Source: Luscinia megarhynchos
Taxonomy: Eukaryota; Chordata; Aves; Passeriformes; Turdidae
Assembly (NCBI GenBank): GCA_034336665.1
Contig: JAPFBE010000013.1
Location: 23,477,056 to 23,541,055 of the forward strand
Direction: 5' to 3'
Length of the DNA: 64,000 bases
A program made the position numbers and the translations under genes. The notes beneath the pieces are model-generated. The model was given only the letters and a program-made list of their open reading frames with translations. It made no database searches and was not told where the DNA came from. Positions 50,001-62,749 of the stretch are shown here, one piece after another. Position 1 is the first letter of the stretch. Every line of letters starts with the position of its first letter.

Positions 50001-51100
50001 GTCATGAGGCCAATCTGCAGAGCTATTCTTGCTCACGTGAGCTTTGGGTCAGTTCCCTGCCTGTGCTGCCAATTCATTAGATAAATCTGGGCACTTCTGA
50101 GGCTAACAGGTGGTTTCCTGTTGTCTGTTAGGAGTTTGGCTTTAAACTGTCATTGCCTTCCCTGCTTAGGAAATATGGATACTTCTGCTCACTAGGAAAG
50201 CTCCTTTTACCACCTAGGATGTAACAAAAAGCTAAATCTCTCCGCCTGGGTGCAATGCAGCTTGTCTATCAAGAAATATCCCTGAGAATAAACACTTCTG
50301 TTGAATTGCTGCACTTCATTCCTAACAAAGCAGAACAATTTGCATTACAACTCCGTTGTTTCAGAAGCTTGACACTTGGCTTTCACTCAGTCTGTGTTCT
50401 GTGGGACTATCGCCAGCTAAAGAAGGGACAGAAGACAGTGTGAGATGCAGTAGTACCAACAGTGCATTTTTACAGTGCTCTTTGTCCAAAGGCTTCAGAG
50501 TGAGTAGATATATAAACTAAGGTCAAGCTCAGGAAAATCAGTTGAAATCTTTGCATTGCCCTTAAGTAGCTTTTGAATCAGTGACAAAATAAGGAAATAT
50601 GTGGATTCTGGAAAATCCTGGCATGTAGGCAAGAAGAATACTCTGGTTCATCTTGGTGGATATGGGGAGGAATGGAGGCACAGAGGTGAAATGGCTTATC
50701 TGGTGCTGCTTGGATAATCTGAGATTGACACTAGGAAAATGCATAGATCTTAGAAGTACTGAGCAGGGTGTAAGTATGTTCAGTTGATGTGAAATGGGAT
50801 AAACTTCAAAATGCAAATTGAAATTGCTTCAAGAAACTTTTAAATCTAAAAAAATCCCAAAGTCTCACATGGATTTGGTGTAGCATGAATTAAGGAAAAA
50901 CTTCTTTTAATTGAATCTAAAAAGCTCTCTTGACTATTCTCTCTTCCATTTCTGCGTTTCCCCTCCTTTGGTGTCTTTGTAGCTGCTATGTTTTATTTAC
51001 AGGTAACTGGAAATGGAACGTAAATGATCCCAACTGGAACTCCAAAGAAATCAGCAATTTATGAGTGTATTTAAAATAGTCTTGTTTAGAGGCATTAATA

Positions 51101-51183
51101 ATGGATGAGTGGGTGGATGGATGGATCAATGGATGGATGGGTGGATGGATCAATGGATGGATGGATGGATCAATGGATGGGGT
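51101..51183. repeat. (GGAT)n minisatellite-like array with ATCAAT interruptions
   Basis: GGAT units are broken at intervals by GGATCAAT, giving blocks of about 20-24 bases. The opposite strand gives His-Pro-Ile-His repeats that are not a gene. Confidence 0.9.
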
Positions 51184-53169
51184 GGTAAAAGATATGTTCT
51201 GACACATGGGGTGAAAATATCTTAGATTATCCAGATTTGGCTCCAGACCTAAAATCTAGGAACTGACTTCCTCAAGTGTTTTGGTTTCTGTATAAGATCA
51301 AGCTGCCTCTGATCACACCCTAAATTGACTCAATTGACAAGGCTTTATTGACTTGCAAATAGCTGAAAATATAGATCCTTGTCTGAATTATGGAGTGTAG
51401 CTCCTTCTATTGGTATTAGGAATATAACTTAACAAATCATATATAATGTAACTCATAATGTAATTTAAGTGGTCATCATGGGCCAGAATATGACAGAGGA
51501 GAACATAGGACTCTGGTCAGATGACTAATGTTACAGCAAGTTTTGAAAAAGGGGGTGTTGCATTTTACCTCAAGTGTTCCATTCCCTTTCCTGGGAGGTG
51601 TTTCATTCACGCTGGTTGATCATTCGTTTTCCTGTCCTCCCCTTGGGCAAATCTGTGGTTCTCATCTCTTGACTATTTGCTTGTAGGTTTATCAGTGTCT
51701 CTCTGCAAAAAAAAACCCCTCTCAATTTCCATTTTTGTTTTTTCCCTTTACATAGACATAGATGTAACTTTTCTCACTTCTTTCTGTTGTTTCTTTATTA
51801 GCAAGTATTAAACTATAGAGAAGTTTGTAGTGAAGTCCATATGGCACATATGAAAAAGTTGTTTCAAGTGGCACTGTGGACTAATCACTTCCCAACTGTT
51901 CTCCACTCACAAAGAGCAAAAGTGGCTCTGCCTGTATTCTTAGCAAATCATTCCTTGCTTTTATTGGCAATGCTTCTGTTTTGGCAGCAACCTGTCAAGT
52001 TTAGAGCTGGCAACCACAGTTTTTTGCATTCTCAGATGGAACGTAGGCAGCATGTTTTCTATGAAAACACCCTTCCTTCTCTTCATTAGTGCTTCCAACA
52101 TTATTGTTCTTGGTACAGAAAGCAAACATTGGTAGTTTCCCTCTCCCAACACTGTAACTTGAATGGAACAGGGCTGAACTGACATTTAGGTTTTGACTGA
52201 GAAAAAAATGTTCAGTGAAGAAACAAAATCAAAGTCCTGCTTAGCAAGGCCAGAATGGCTGAGTCTGTTATGCAAGTGCATATCAAGTCTAAGAGTTGTA
52301 AGTTGCTTGAATGAACTGCCAGGTCCACACTGTGCCATGCAGAGATACTCGATTCAGACTACTGGAAATGTTGCAGTGTGTTAGCTTCACTGCACCATGT
52401 TCTATTCATCTCCCATGCATCTCTTTCAGCTCCACAAACTCTTAGAAAGACATTTCACAGGAAGTAAAGTCCAAAAATCGAGTTTCTTTTTCCACTTGGT
52501 ATAAAAAACATGGCACGCACCTGAAGCATCAACAGGATCAGGATACTCTTCGACTGAGAAATGAGCTTGTCCCTATAGTCTTTGTTTAAAACCTATTTGG
52601 GTCCCTGAGCTTTTCACAAATTATTTAAAATCCAAATCCCTCTAGGGACTTTATTTTCCTAGATCTCTGTTGTCCTAATGTGTCTACCCTTACTGTGAGT
52701 TTTCTACCTTTGGTCCCCTCCTTGCAGGAGGGTTTCCAGCCCAGTCTTTGCAAAAAGAGCTGGGATAGTGGCAGTCCACTTCACAGATGTACCTGGAAAG
52801 ATCTCATAATATCTTCCAGCACTGCTGTGCATCTCACAGAGCTTACAAAAATCAGCTTTGCTCATGGCCTCCATTTCCCTAAGACTCCTAAAACTGACTT
52901 TTGAATTCTTGCTCCACTCTAGCCCTTAGGACATCTGGTAATTTAGGGTGGGATTCAGTTCCCCATACTCCTATGTGAGTATTAAAAAAATAAACTGGGA
53001 GGCCATGAGGAAGTTAATATCTGCTGATAAGCTTGGAGCCTTTTCTCTTGCCCACCCTGGGGTTAGGTTGAATATCCCAGCCCCAGTAAGAGTAACGCAG
53101 CTGTTCACACTTGTGCTTCCTTTATCCCTCCAAGTGGAGCCTTTGCCCCCTCGACACAACGCACTTCAG

Positions 53170-53470
53170 TGACTGCAATCATTAAAGGCGTTGGAAATAG
53201 GGTCTGAGACTTACGCAAACTCCTGCCTCAGGTGTCATAACCAACGAACCGATCAAAAATGCCAGCTCCGCTTAGAATGCCATCCCTGAATTCACACCCC
53301 ATGGCAGATCTGTCACACAGTAGCCAAACATATTAATACAGCTGAAGCCTTTAGGTACACTTGTACCCTCAAAACTCAGTGGAGTTGCTGTCATTCTCCA
53401 ACTGTTCAGTGGCCTAGATTAAATTAGTTAGAAGTCTAAATGCAGCTAATAAAGATGCTGTATTTCCACC
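53170..53470. promoter_or_regulatory. Candidate conserved non-coding element
   Basis: This repeat-poor block keeps several CpGs in otherwise CpG-poor DNA (near 53,190, 53,214, 53,245 and 53,250). It also holds AT-rich homeodomain-like cores (CATATTAATAC at about 53,330; AAATTAGTTAG at about 53,421). The call rests on composition only. Confidence 0.22.
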
Positions 53471-54309
53471 TCAGAAAAAGCACCAGCTCCCTTTGCTACC
53501 AGATGTCCTCCTTGGCAGTTTGAGTCAATGAGGAGCTAAGTGACGGAGAATGAACCCAATCTCCAAGAGGACACCTCTGGCCCTGAATGCCAATCGTGGA
53601 AACTGAAGAAGGAAAGTTCTCTATTGCTGCTCCCTACTGGGGCTTGGAGTTGATGTCAGTTCCTACTGATGTTGTTTGTCACCAGAATCTAAGATAGTTA
53701 CTTGTGTGAATTGTCCCCTGCTCAGGAAACTTCTTTCCTTGGCTCCACACAAGTCCCCTGGAGATCAGTCTGGGGGTGGATCTGCAGAACAATCCCATCA
53801 AGAATTGCAGAGTCTGAGGCCAACTGACTAGTACAGCTTGTGGATAACCAGATTTTGGGGAAAAGAAATGTGTATTCTACCTTCTCTGCCTGCTTGTTAC
53901 TACCAGAAAGAATTAGACTGGGAGACCAAACTCAGTTGGATGGATGGTTCTTCCAGTCCAGAGCTCCCACAGAAAGAGGAAATCAAGCAGGAACACTGCC
54001 TGCAACCTTTTCTGAGAAGTCTGTAGATATGAAGGCTCTGCATAGCTTGAATTCAGCACCACCGCCACCTTTGGCAGCAAAAGTGCTCTCCAGCTTTTAC
54101 TTAATTTATATCAGCAATCCTAAATCAGCTTGCTCCAAACGGCCAGCTCTGCACTGAAAGAAGTGCGTTGGGAGCTGGTTACAGAAAATCACACATCTGA
54201 GAACCTTTTATGCACTTTGTGCCCGCATTTCCAGCTGAGGAGCTTTCCTAGCTAGTTCTTCCTCTGTGCACCATCCCAAAAGAATACCAGATGTAACAAA
54301 GCAGACAGT

Positions 54310-54700
54310 CTCAGAGAGTCAAGGCTGTTCAGCCTGGAGAGGAAAATGCTTTGGGGAGACCTTAGAACACCTCCCAGTACCTGATGAAGGGGGCCTAAAA
54401 GAGAGCTGGAGAGGGACTTTTCACAAGCGTATGTAGTGAAAAGCCAAGGGAGAATGGCTTTAGATTGAAAGAAGACAGATTTAGATTGGATATCAGGAAG
54501 AAATTCTTTACTCTCAGGGTGGTGAGGCACAGGAACAGCTTGCCCAGAGAAGTTGTGGATGCCTCATCCCTGGAAGTTTTCATGGTCAGGTTAGTAGAAG
54601 CTCTGAGCACCCTGGTCTAGTGGAAGACCATGATGGGGGGGTTGGAAATAAGCGATATCTAAGGTTGTTCCCAACAGAAACGAGTCTATGATTCTGTGAA
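54310..54700 (+). mobile_element. CR1 LINE 3' end
   Basis: A sense CR1 copy starting with 'caaggctgttcagcctggagag' (54,319-54,340), followed by 'ggatatcaggaagaaattcttta', 'ctcagggtggtgaggcac', 'cagagaagttgtggatgcctc' and the tail 'gagtctatgattctgtgaa' (to 54,699). This is the longest clear CR1 copy in the window, 5'-truncated at about 390 bases. Its landmarks are well preserved, so it is among the younger ones. Confidence 0.92.
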
Positions 54701-55889
54701 AGTTTACAGAACTACAAGTGGTATTGAAGATGCAAAGTCTCCTCCAATTTCACCAAATGAAGAACAAGGCATTGCCAGGTGGCAGGTGGCAGGGTAACAA
54801 CAGGGGTCCTCTTTCAAACAACATGCAGTTACAACATGCAGGTGGAAATCCTTGCTACAAGACACAGTGAACAAAAGAGAGGGCAGGACTTCCAAATGGG
54901 ACTGGACAATGGAAGAGACCTATCCAGACTGCTAGGCATGAAGGCATCAGCTGTGGCTGAACCAGCCATGTATTGCAAGAAAACTGGGAAAGGGGCCTGG
55001 GAAATCCTCAGGTATACTTTCCACCTTCCCTATAGTCTTCCCTTGATATCTGCAACTCGTTAGTGGTAGAGACAGGACTGATCTTTGTTGAGACACGCTA
55101 CAGCTACTTCTATATGAAGTGCATACTAATGATACTGGCAAGGGTCAATGGAAATTAGGTCTTAGACTGAGCTCATTTCAAAGTCAGACAGCCCACCCCA
55201 GCCAGCATAGATAGAATCAGCTTCCCCTGTGGCCATAAGACTTAAAGGAACTCAAGTGCAGACATTCAGGGCCTTTGACATTGGAGTGAGGAAGACTTCC
55301 AAACCCACCACCACAGAGCTGCGTAACAACTTTTACTGAAATTCACCCAGAACAGCAACATGACATTTTGGAGAGGCATCCACATTTCCAACAGAACTAC
55401 AGAGTACAGAAACTGTCCTGGAATGAATGCAGCAGAGTCACCAAGTTTGTTCAGGGAATCACCCACAATTTTCCAGAATTACTAGTGGAAATAAGATCGC
55501 CCTTTCCTTTATCACACAAATCCAGAAAGACCAGAAATGTGGTTACCTGCTGCTGAATGCATTTTGAATTCCTCTAGAGCACGTTGATTCAGAAGATCAT
55601 ATATTTTTATTGTGGAGAAATCCTTCTCTACTTGCTGGACAAGGATGACTCAGATTTTAGCATCATCCAGATTTTCTAAAAAGTCTTTGAGTTTGCTGCA
55701 TAAGACATGGACTCTACCACTTCAGTTTTCTAAAAGGATTTCTCCCATTCAGCCTACACAAACTCAAGACAAATTTGCTTCTGTGCAGTAGCCCAGAGAC
55801 TTAAAAATGTATAAAACTGACACACGCATTTACCTCCAGAAATTCAGCTATGCGACTTTGTTGCAGTGTGTTTCTTGTTAATGGTATGT
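54701..55889. other. Intergenic DNA between CR1 and LTR
   Basis: No gene or repeat recognised. Short frames on both strands have no domain. Confidence 0.5.
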
Positions 55890-56460
55890 TCTGTTATTGC
55901 CCAAGTTAATGGTTTAGTCCAAAATTATACCCTCTCACCCACCTTGTCAATCAATCCTGAATTACCTGTCAATCATGCTTTGTGCCAATCCCCTGCTTGG
56001 AATTCTCCTTTGGAAATCCCCTAAAACTCGACCTCTCATTAGTCCATGTGACCCAGTTTTCCCCCCCACCTCCCTCACTAGATAATGCCTCTGTGAATCC
56101 TACCCTTTACCCCTCCTCAGAATTTCTCCAATTTGCTAATAAGTTGTACCTTCCCCTTAAACCTCCCCCATATTTAAGTTGTTGCACCTTTGCCATTTTT
56201 GTCTTTTGCACCCTGGATTCCCAAGAGTAATAAATCCTTTTTTTCCTATGCAAAAGACCTCCCCCTCCTCCTTGCCTCCTTCGAACACAATCTGATAGCC
56301 AAAAAGGCCATGGAGCCATAGCTCCAGCCACATCTAAGGCTTCCTGCTCCTGGGGTGGAACTCACTCTAGGCATGGGACTGTAGTGGCAAAGTGCAGCTC
56401 TGGCCGTTGCGTCATGACTTAGACTTGGGAAGGGTCTCATTCTGCCCTTCTCCTAGGTTT
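55890..56460 (+). mobile_element. Probable solo LTR of an endogenous retrovirus
   Basis: The segment has LTR architecture. A long C-rich U3-like part (55,920-56,160) contains CAATC-type boxes. A TATTTAAG promoter-like box lies at 56,171-56,178, and AATAAA at 56,229-56,234, about 55 bases further on. A pyrimidine-rich, U5-like part follows. Possible TG start near 55,887-55,895 and CA end near 56,469; no certain target-site duplication was found. No gag, pol or env frame is attached. The retroviral class cannot be named. Confidence 0.45.
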
Positions 56461-56699
56461 TGCCAACATAAATTTTGCAGCTACTCTGCACCTGTTATGG
56501 CAATTTAAAACACCCCAGCAGTCTGGAAAATGTGACTGTTATGGCCAAGAGACATTATATTGGTAAGACTGGTACTTACCACTGCCATTTTGAGGAAGTC
56601 AACCCTTTGTAGAACAGCTGCTGCTCTCACCTCTGGTAGAAAAATGTTCTCTGGCTTTTGTTGTGTATTACAGCTCCATGCTGGTAAAGTGTGATGTAG

Positions 56700-57290
56700 T
56701 GATGGGCACAGCGACTAATAGTCATAGCAATTAAGAACTAGATCTCTACAAGTCTGAATGGCAAATTTGCAAATCTTTTGCCAGAAACATCCGGCGAGAC
56801 TGCTTTCATATTCTGACAAAGATTAATCCCGGCTACAGCATCCAACCCCAGATTTCAGCCGTGCCTTATTTAAATAGCACATTTAAGCAGCAAGATGTGC
56901 AAGTTGCTGTCATGCCCTATGCTTCAGGAGACACGCCAAGAGGGCTGACGCCCCAGTACCGCCCTGCATAAGAGGCTTGCACGGAACTAATTAGCAGCGA
57001 TCCAAAGCCCTGCTCTCGCCCCGCGCCCCTCCGCAGCCTTGCACGCGAGGCGGCGCTCGGCCGCCCCCTGCGGGCCCCCGCCGGCGCCGCGGCCGCCCTT
57101 TGTTTCCGGCGCGCAGGGAACCTCCGTCAGCTGTTCATCTATTGATGGGTTTTGTCCCATCCTGAAAAGAGATGTAGGCATCTTCTTCGGCTCCTGCCTT
57201 CTGTTGGGTGGAAGGGTTCCACCCTCCCGTTTGTTTCATCAGCGTCGGGCCAGAGCTGGGGGCCGGGAGGGAGCCTCTGACCACAGAGGG
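56700..57290. promoter_or_regulatory. Orphan CpG island with AT-rich flank
   Basis: CpG-dense DNA (about 56,930-57,290, peak 57,015-57,120) is preceded by repeat-poor sequence with homeodomain-like sites (TTAATCCCGG at 56,822; CTAATTAGC at 56,987). It lies about 6 kb upstream of the SLC22A15 start codon and has no recognised gene. It could be an alternative SLC22A15 promoter, the start of a non-coding RNA, or a CpG-rich enhancer. Frames through it (57,039-57,335 plus; 57,135-57,467 minus) are composition artefacts. Confidence 0.5.
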
Positions 57291-57379
57291 GCTGGCTTTT
57301 GCCTTCTTCCCACCCTGCACTTTTTCCCTAAGTGACAGTTGCTGAGGTGGCCGAGCAGAAACATGAGAAATGTGGCACC

Positions 57380-57577
57380 GGGGTAGGTTTGGATTGATAT
57401 TAGGAGCAATTTCCTCACTGAAAGGGTGGAACAGGCTTCCCAGAGACCTGGATGTGTTCAAAACCATCTAGAAGTGGCACTTGGCCTTGTGGTGAAGATG
57501 GTGGTGCTGGGCTAATGGTTGGACTCAATGATCTTAGAGGTCTTTTCCAACCCTAACAATTCTATGATGCTATGAAA
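57380..57577 (+). mobile_element. CR1 LINE 3' end
   Basis: A sense CR1 tail: 'ttggattgatattaggagcaa', 'actgaaagggtggaacaggc', 'ggttggactcaatgatcttagagg', 'ttccaaccctaacaattctatgatgctatga'. The last part is the hallmark avian CR1 3' terminus. It sits less than 100 bases from the orphan CpG island. Confidence 0.92.
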
Positions 57578-60500
57578 CTGTGCCCTGTGTTTCTTTTTTT
57601 TTTACCCACAAATGAACTGTGATGTCGGAACACAAGGATGATTTGAAACCTCCTTTTTCCTTGGGTAATAGGAAGCACCTGAGATTCTCTTTTTCCACTG
57701 TCTAGCTGCGTAAGTTTCAAATGTTTTTTGCCGTGAAACCCAGATCGTGTCACTGTCCCTTCCTGGTATTATTGAGTGAGGGTCTTCCCTTGCCGACATC
57801 TTTTGTAGATGCTCTACTAGATAACTTTGAGAACTACAGTTCTTTAGAGAAACAAAGTCCACAAGACCTTTGTGTTTTTGGAATTCTCCCAAGGTTTAAA
57901 TCTGTTTGCTGAAGAATTGCGCTACTACCACCTATAAAAAACCTCTTTGTGTATTTCTGGTTATTCACATAATGAGTATCCCCCATCTCCCATGTCTAGA
58001 GCTAAATATACAGAACCCCATCATCCATGGATGCTTCCTCTGTTTTGTGCATAAGCCTAAGGTACATCTACACGGTTCCTTAGATCATAGTTTGGATAGC
58101 CCTGAGCTGGTGCCAGCCAGAGCCTGGCAGTCCATATAGCACAGTTTGTGCCTGCCCATCAAGTCCAACAAGTAGGCCCTCATCAGACTTTCCATGGTGC
58201 TGCCACCAGTGCTCCTAGGTCTCCAAACTTGTGATAATATTGACTATGAGTTTCTACCTTATACTCAGCAGCACTTGTCTGATGTCGGGCTGTCTTTACA
58301 CCTTCCTTTTTGAAGGGTGTTCCTAAATTATCACACTTCTTTTGCAAAAGCAGGACAGGAACAAAAGCCTTATTTTTCAGTTTGGAGTTGCTGTTGAAAG
58401 GTAAGTTACTCCTGTGATAACCTGCAGCAGTGGTGATCAAGAAATTTAATGGAGGGTCAAACATACTGAGCAGAATACCAGTACTGCACTACATGGCACA
58501 CCTGGGATAGAAATAGCTCCTGAAATCCATGAGGTTACCCTTACTTTTTGCATTTTGAGGGAATTATGAAAAAGCTATAACTTGCTGAATGCCTTCTCTA
58601 CCTCCAAATCCAGAGTGCTTGTGCCTTGGCCAGACAAACCACCTGTAAGTGCTTCTGCTTACTTCTGTAGAATCTTCATCAGCCTCCATAGAAAGAGACA
58701 TGGTCTAAACAAGTCTTTTGTATGCTGGTGATATGGCAGATAATGAATGGTGTAAATGTCAAGATTATGAGCAGTACTGCAGCCAAATGATGACTGCTTG
58801 GAAAGAAAAGAGCCTACAGAGAACACATGGGTTCTCTCAAAGGCAGTGTGGCTCAACTGTTCAAAAAAGCCATTTGGAAGTACAAGCACTCATCTTTGTG
58901 TTCAACTTTGTTATCTCTGTCCCAGTCACTGCTGGAAGGCCACAGAGGCCAATCCTACTTCTTAAGACTACCGTGTTTTTTTCTTTTTCATTAATGTCTA
59001 AGATCTTGGTATGTTTAAGCACAGAGCTGTGCTTCATAAACTCCTTTGCTCAACCTGAAACCCCTCACAGTGTTTGTGATGAAAGCAGAGATCCCATCCC
59101 AAGATGGACACTGCAGGCAATGTCTAACTGATGGGAAACTGAGCAGGATTGAGTTACAGAGGCTGCTGGCCAAGAAGGTGCTGGACACAGATGTACACTT
59201 TGGGGTGTGACCAGGGGAGACATCCTGAGAGCAACTATCCACTGCCAGAGATACATGATATGTAAGCAAGCTTAGATTTCTCAGGAACCTGAACTGGATC
59301 TGCTTTGCAACAGACAACTGTCCATCTAGGAAGGGATAGGGAATCAGCTTTTAACATCATTCACAGTTCAGATAGAAATTCAGTATCCTCAAGCCTCATC
59401 TAAAATTGAAAAGTGCCTCCAAAGGAATTGTTTGTTGCTTTGTTTGCAAAAAGTGCAAACAACACATCAGAGAAGCAAAAATGCCTTGGTGGATTGTTTG
59501 GCTGCACATTTAGGGTATATTGTAATGAGCCATATGCTAGTTTTGCATAGTATTATGGGATAAGCCAGCTGCAACGAGCAGCTGATTAGTCTGGCTGGAA
59601 AAAATCTTCATTTTCTGTAACAGGGGCCAGCAAAAGCAAGCATTCTGGCAGATACTGTCAACTGACTGCTCCTGTCATCATACTGCGGACCAGATAAAGC
59701 TAAGAGATAAAGAGAACTTCTGCTTTATTTTCATCCTAAATGAGGGACCCCTTCTCATCTCTGGGATTGATTAATAGTAACAGGTTTTAGGAACCCCAAA
59801 CCTTTTGTATTCTTGTGGGAGATTTCTACCACTCTTCCCACAGCTGCCATTCTCACTGCCACAGTTGGACCTCAGTCTTTTGCCATTCAGTATTCAGCAC
59901 TCAGATCAACTGATGTGCTGGAAATCTCCTGTGAGGTAAGGGGATGGAGGCTACAAGGGAATGGGAACCTAATAAAGTGCAAGATCACAAAAGTGGCAAC
60001 AGGACTGCAAATGTCCTTTCTGGCCCAAATGCCATCTCTTGCTGTGGCCAAAAGCTAATGCCTACACAGGAGTTTCACGAGAGAGGGTAAATATTTCCTT
60101 CAGATATCAGCTTTGAACAATTTGTCTCCTGGGGACTTTTCCAAGTCAGAAGTGTTTCTTATTTTAGATAAACCTCAGAGGAATTTTGTACTTGTTAGTA
60201 CTTGTTGATTCTTCACTTGAACCCACTTATCTTCTATCATCTACAGCAGCCTGGCTACAGAGTTTCATATCTAACTCACAATAGCCACTCATGGATGACC
60301 TGAAACTTCCTCCATTAGGAACAGAACTTCTTTAGATCTCATCTGCGCCAACTGCTGAATCAACAATTTGTGTGAATACCTTTGAATGGGTAAGCAATCC
60401 CCAGCCAGAACGTGGGAACATCAAAAGTTCTTTTAAGGTCTTTTTTAAAACTACTATTGCTTGTATTTCCAAGGAAAAATTACCAGCCATTATCAGAATC

Positions 60501-61039
60501 TACTAGAAATGAATATAGCAAATCTCAAAACACAACATCAATGAAGCAGAATGAATTGGATGAGTTTTTAGTTCTAAAGCTCTAAGATATCAAATTTCTA
60601 CATTTCTTTTTTTTTCTTTTTTTAATATAGCTTAGGGTTATCCCTTTGCATTTACATATATCTAGCACTTTGAATGCTCTAGGTCATTATTACATACAAA
60701 TAGAAAGGGCAGAATGTATCTGGAACTATTACTTCAGAAAGGCTGAGTAAGAAGCCTGATTTGCTCTCATTAAAAGAAAAATTCCCCACAGACATGATTA
60801 TTAAGAGTATTCATATTTGACATGGTTATTAATGAGGAGGAGGAGGGAGAAGATTGTACATTAATGAACTTCACAGACAATAATTCTCTGGGAAGATCTG
60901 AGGGCTCCAGCAAGGACAGATCATTGGCTAAGTGGAGTGTAGTGCTGTTGTTGACTGAAACCTCTGAACATTGCATCCAATTCTCTCCAAAACCACTGGC
61001 CTCATGAGACAGTGGCCTTTCATTGCCAGTGAATTTTTT
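57578..61039. other. Intergenic DNA, no supported gene
   Basis: No exon or transposon recognised in about 3.5 kb. A 137-codon plus-strand frame at 58,718-59,131 shows no domain. Confidence 0.5.
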
Positions 61040-61260
61040 TTGCCTTGTTCCAATTGCCTCTTGTCCTGTTGGAAGGCAGCACTGAGAAGAGCCTGGGCTC
61101 CTCCTCTTCATTCCTTTCCATCAGGTTATTTCCACACATTGTGAAGTTCTTCCCTGAGTCTGCTTAGCTTTAGGCTAGACAGTTCCAGCTCTTAGCCTTT
61201 CCTCACAGCCAGATGCTCCAGTCCGTCAATCACCTTCATGGTTCTCTGCTGGACTCAGTT
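61040..61260 (-). mobile_element. CR1 LINE fragment, antisense
   Basis: The plus strand carries the usual antisense CR1 string: 'ttccaattgcctcttgtcctg', 'aagagcctgggctcctcctc', 'agttccagctcttagcctttcctcacag', 'gatgctccagtcc', and finally 'ttctctgctggactc'. Landmark order is intact and the sequence is moderately diverged. The fragment lacks the 3' tail. Confidence 0.85.
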
Positions 61261-62749
61261 TGGGAAGCAGCAGCATAAGAGGGGACAGCTCCCTGACAGC
61301 TGTTTTCCCCAGGCAAAGGGCATTGTTGCACTGTGTTGATACGTGTAATGCCAATGCTGTAACTTCACTATGGTCGGGACTGGAAGTTGCGGGAGTCAGA
61401 GGTGTTATCTCAGCAGAGGCATGGTAGGAGCAGAGCAGAAGTATCATCTGGAAGGCAGCACCCCATGGAGGTGAGTACAGAAAGCTGACAGTTCTTCATT
61501 GCTGCCCATATAGCAGGCAGAGCCCGGAGTAAGCAAGCAGGGAACATAGGGAGGAAAACCTTCAGGCAAGAGTGCTGGAGGTCCCAAGTGAGACAGAGAT
61601 GAGAAATGCCTGGGGAATGCAGGGTGCACACAGCAATTCAGGACGCAGAACAATCCTGACAGGGAGCCATGTACCACCTCCTTCCCTAGGGTCTGTTCAC
61701 CTTTGCTTAAGAGTCAAGGAGTAGCTGGGTGTTGATGGTAAAACTCCCTGTTGCAGGACAAGTTGGAATAAAGCTGTGGTTACCACAGGGTGTGGCTGAA
61801 CTGGCAGAAGTGAAAGGGATGCAGGGGAAATGAGTGCAGAGCTCCCAAACACAAGGACATGTCCTCCACATCTTAGCTGAGCAATAAAATGAGACAAGTG
61901 CAGTTGGGTGAACAGCAGAAAGGTCCTGACATTTCAGATATCCTTTGCTGTTTTCCCTTCAATCAATCTGTACTGAGCCTCAAATATGAAAAGAAGTCCT
62001 CAGGGCAAAGGTAAATTTCATTTAAGAGTAAATTGCTTTGATGATTGTCGATTTGCCAAGATTTTTTCAGTTCAGAAATGGTCTTATTTCCCAAGCTCCT
62101 GGCATGGTCCTAAAGGTCAGAGCTCACGACAAGTCTCTTCCTTTCTATTGTTCATATAATAAAAGCTAAAAGCATAAATATGTTCCTGCTGCTTGTGGGT
62201 ACCACTAGATAAAATAAGTCTCAACAATCTAAGCTGTTTCATGTTCCTGGAGCTTTATTGTAAAGGTGTCATGAAAATGGACCATGAAAAGCTCATTGCC
62301 ATTTTACAGAATGACTATTTTACCTGTATTTATCTCCCTTCCCTTCTCTATGCAGTAGAGTTCATGCTCCTTCCCAAACCAGTCCCATCACTTCTAAGTG
62401 AGAACTTCTACCCCATGTTCACAATGAAGGCTCTCAGAATTCTTTTCATAAAATACAACTACAGTTTTGTGGAGACTGGTGTAATGGAGAGAGGCCATGT
62501 CCTCACCAGGCATTAAATCAAGAACAGTAAGATTTGTGTGGGTCCAGAACCGACCTCTAGCGGCACCTACATAACAGCCTTATGTCAGATTCGGCTTTTT
62601 TTTTTTTTTTCCTATTGTCGGCAGGTAGGCTAAAAGTATCATTAGAGAATATTCCACACTTGAGGTGCGTTAGCATTTTGGGGACCGCTATGAGCTGACA
62701 GAACTTAAACAGCGTGCACTATGTAGAGTGCAAACCCGCTGAGCGCACA
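61261..62749. other. Intergenic DNA upstream of SLC22A15
   Basis: No gene recognised. A run of about 15 T lies near 62,596-62,610. The frame at 62,193-62,516 (107 codons) has no domain. Confidence 0.5.

Larger units (their letters stand above)
39888..54309. other. Intergenic gene desert, no supported gene
   Basis: About 14 kb with no exon, RNA gene or clear transposon. Frames of 119-161 codons (40,339-40,740; 41,688-42,173; 44,557-44,979; 45,108-45,497) lack domains and overlap frames on the other strand. The zone around 46,500-47,300 has a texture of decayed repeat but no family could be named. A perfect 18-mer duplication lies at 42,564-42,599. Confidence 0.55.

Noticed and set aside
50986..51207. 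His-Pro-Ile repeat frame
   Set aside because: Translation of the complementary strand of the GGAT array.
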